NCBI RefSeq assembly: GCF_014202475.1 | Contig: NZ_JACHGV010000002.1 | Location: forward strand, 62,001 to 126,000 | Length of the DNA: 64,000 nt | Source of the DNA: Streptomyces paradoxus | GTDB lineage: Bacteria; Actinomycetota; Actinomycetes; Streptomycetales; Streptomycetaceae | Direction of reading: 5' to 3' | Part shown: in pieces, positions 62,211 through 64,000 of the stretch | How the letters are laid out: the number at the start of each line of letters is the position of its first letter | How positions within the stretch are numbered: the first letter of the stretch is position 1 | Position numbers and translations under genes: made by a program | The notes under the pieces: generated by a model | Told to the model about the DNA's origin: nothing | What the model saw: the letters and a program-made list of their open reading frames with translations, nothing else | Databases searched by the model: none

Positions 62211-64000
62211 TCATGACAGGGAGCCTTGCGGTTCGAGGAGCACGACCTCATGGCCCGTGGCGACGACGAGCTCACCCGCAGGACCGAATGACAGGCTCCC
62301 GACGGCATACGGGAAGACCCAGGTGTCCTGTGCGGATCCCGTGCGGGCATCCAGTACCTCGACTGTGTTGTCGTGCGCAACGGCCACGACCAGAGTGCCC
62401 TGAAGGCAGCCCAGAGCCACCCCGCGCACCTCCCCCGGCTCAGTACGGACCAGGCTGAGCTGCGCACCGGAGGAGAGGTCCCACAGTCGCACCTCGCCGT
62501 CCACGTGCCCGCTGACGGCGAGGGACGTCCCTTGAACAGTTGCCGTGCTCAGCGACTGGACAGGTGTCATGGGAGCACGGGCGAGAAGCCGCTCTTTTCC
62601 TGTCCCCGGGTCCCACGCCCGGATCTCGCCCATGACGTCCGTGGTGAACCGTGCGTCCGTCGTGGGACCTGTGACGAATAGGGCAATCTGTCTGCCGTCC
62701 AGCCACGTGCTCGCCAGCGGATGGCCGCTCAGGACAGCCAGTTCGGCGCCCGTTCCCAGGTCGACTACGGCCGCCCGCCCTATCCCGGCCTCGACGAACA
62801 CCAGGCGCCGCCCCTCGAGCTCCATGCATCCGATGACGCGGGTGTTCATGTTCCCGCTGTCCCAGGATCCCAGCTCGGTACCGGTGCACGGATCCCACAC
62901 GTGGACGACTTCGTCGGCCCGGCCACGCGTGATCACCCAGGGCTCGCCGGCCGTCTCGGCGCATTGCGCCATGCGGCCCCTGATCACAGGTGCGCCGAAG
63001 GAAGCTTCGACCTCCCCCGTCTTGACGTTCCATACGGTTGCGCTGCCGTCGATGGCCCCCGTCACCAGCACCGACCGGCCGCCGTGCGTCGCCCAGGCCA
63101 TGGACCAGACGATCGCCCGGTGCCCGCCTGGATCGCTGCTCTCCATCGTCGCGTCCAGGTCCCACACGCGCACTTCCTGGTCAAGACCGGCCGCCACTAC
63201 CACGGGATCACCGGCCACCTCGGTACAGGCGACCGAGTACACGATGTTGGTGTGGCCTCCGAGGTGGCGCGGTTCGCCGGGGCCCTCGGGGTTCCAGACC
63301 ATCACCGGTCCTTCGCCACTGCCTGCGACGATGACGGGGGCACCGGCGGCGCCCGACGTGGCGACACTCACACAGTGCGTTCCCTCGGCCGTCTTCCGGT
63401 GCTGACCCGAGCCGGTCAGGTCCCACAGATGAAGGGCATGGCCGTCCGTGACGGCGAACTGCTTCCCGTCGACATCAGTGCACGCCACGTCGGTCACCCA
63501 GCCCCCGTGCCAGAACGCGTCCCTCTCGGTGCCGGACTCCAGGTCCCACACCTTGACCCACTCGTCCCTGCCTCCCGACACGGCGACGGGCACACCGCCC
63601 GCAAAGGTGCAAGCGATGCCCTGCACGAACCCGGAATGCGCCGCCAGGACATATCGCAGGGCCAGTGAGTTCAGGTCCCAGACGCGTATGGTGCCGTCAG
63701 CGCCCCCGGTGAGTACCACCGGTTCTCCCTGCACTTCGGTGAACGCGACAGCAGTGACCGAACTGTTGTGCCCTCCGCGCACTCCGTGCCCCCTCAGCTC
63801 TGCCTGCTGCTCACCTGTCTTGAGGTCCCACACCCGCGCTGTGCCGTCCCGGCTGCCGGTGACGGCCAGGGGCGTGCCCTTGACGATCGCGCAGGCCACC
63901 GCGTCGATGTCCGCTTGGTGCCTGATCAAGGTGCGCAGCTCGGTGTTGGTCGTCAGGTCCCAGATACGCATGGTGTGGTCCCTGCTTCCCGTGACCGCGA
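62211..64000 (-). CDS. WD40 repeat protein, C-terminal part (5' end cut by window)
   Basis: The frame stays open to the window edge: nine further codons upstream of the internal ATG at 63971 read AVTGSRDHT, a normal WD40 blade, so the real N-terminus lies outside. The visible ~595 residues contain 14 WD-like blade ends: RIWDLTT, RVWDLKT, RVWDLNS, KVWDLES, HLWDLTG, MVWNPEG, RVWDLDA, TVWNVKT, HVWDPCT, AVVDLGT, RAWDPGT, RLWDLSS, EVLDART, and a final VVLLEPQ. Fourteen blades fit two seven-bladed propellers. Hand-counted GC in three 60-nt lines was 62-68%, against 77% in a neighbouring gene. In Streptomyces such propellers often form the sensor end of a large STAND NTPase or kinase; that part is not visible here. 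Confidence 0.85.
   Translation of the reverse strand, partial: AVTGSRDHTMRIWDLTTNTELRTLIRHQADIDAVACAIVKGTPLAVTGSRDGTARVWDLKTGEQQAELRGHGVRGGHNSSVTAVAFTEVQGEPVVLTGGADGTIRVWDLNSLALRYVLAAHSGFVQGIACTFAGGVPVAVSGGRDEWVKVWDLESGTERDAFWHGGWVTDVACTDVDGKQFAVTDGHALHLWDLTGSGQHRKTAEGTHCVSVATSGAAGAPVIVAGSGEGPVMVWNPEGPGEPRHLGGHTNIVYSVACTEVAGDPVVVAAGLDQEVRVWDLDATMESSDPGGHRAIVWSMAWATHGGRSVLVTGAIDGSATVWNVKTGEVEASFGAPVIRGRMAQCAETAGEPWVITRGRADEVVHVWDPCTGTELGSWDSGNMNTRVIGCMELEGRRLVFVEAGIGRAAVVDLGTGAELAVLSGHPLASTWLDGRQIALFVTGPTTDARFTTDVMGEIRAWDPGTGKERLLARAPMTPVQSLSTATVQGTSLAVSGHVDGEVRLWDLSSGAQLSLVRTEPGEVRGVALGCLQGTLVVAVAHDNTVEVLDARTGSAQDTWVFPYAVGSLSFGPAGELVVATGHEVVLLEPQGSLS

Overview
The window is high-GC DNA with actinobacterial gene structure and is almost certainly a Streptomyces chromosome. 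Evidence: about 70% GC coding sequence, GTG starts, many apparently leaderless genes, a secreted maltodextrin regulon under a LacI-type MalR, glnE next to a GlnA2-type glutamine synthetase, an AfsR-like SARP regulator with one TTA codon, and an F420-dependent oxidoreductase. Gene order around malR-malEFG-aglA, glnE, glnA2 and nadE resembles the Streptomyces coelicolor chromosome core as I remember it; I could not align it. I saw no rRNA, tRNA, CRISPR array, transposase or phage gene.

Layout. 1-4.3 kb: 3' end of a membrane-anchored protein, a TetR regulator, a CHMI-like isomerase and a receiver/PP2C phosphatase. 4.4-18.2 kb: a starch and maltodextrin block (1801-aa secreted amylase-pullulanase, secreted alpha-amylase, aglA, malG, malF, malE, divergent malR). 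CTTGCA/TGCAAG repeats lie upstream of the pullulanase, the amylase, malE and malR, and strong stem-loops separate malE from malF and malG from aglA. 18.3-25 kb: PAP2 membrane protein, glnE, two VOC proteins and glnA2. 25.3-28.5 kb: nitric oxide detoxification pair hmp/nsrR with a near-ideal NsrR operator, then a translationally coupled DUF3105-DUF305 pair. 28.6-33.7 kb: secreted sedolisin, nadE, a probable ArsR relic, a VOC protein and a HAD hydrolase. 33.8-39.8 kb: two MFS exporters, a membrane EEP-family protein, a TetR regulator and panB.

39.8-45.3 kb: a drrAB-like ABC exporter converging on a SARP/NB-ARC/TPR regulator. The exporter has three direct repeats at 11-bp period upstream, and the regulator contains the only in-frame TTA codon I found. 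45.4-51.8 kb: M50 protease, small membrane protein, F420 oxidoreductase, non-secreted sialidase-like protein, map, heme oxygenase and a PhzF protein. 51.9-55.2 kb: iron-box-controlled efeO-efeB-efeU. 55.5-62.2 kb: lipoprotein, degenerate Prim-Pol protein, GDPD, TetR regulator, small DUF6243-like protein, S37 peptidase, SH3-like secreted protein and an Rsm22 methyltransferase. 62.2-64 kb: the C-terminal part of a WD40 protein with 14 blade-like repeats and lower GC, cut by the window edge.

How the genes work together. The left third is a coherent starch-use pathway: secreted GH13 enzymes cut polymer, MalEFG imports maltodextrin, AglA releases glucose, and MalR probably controls all of it. Other coherent modules are nitrogen metabolism (glnE, glnA2), NO defence (hmp, nsrR) and iron supply (efeOBU, with heme oxygenase nearby). 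The least understood parts are the SARP/ABC module and the truncated WD40 gene. Coordinates, inverted repeats and the TTA scan were read by eye; family assignments rest on motifs, not searches.
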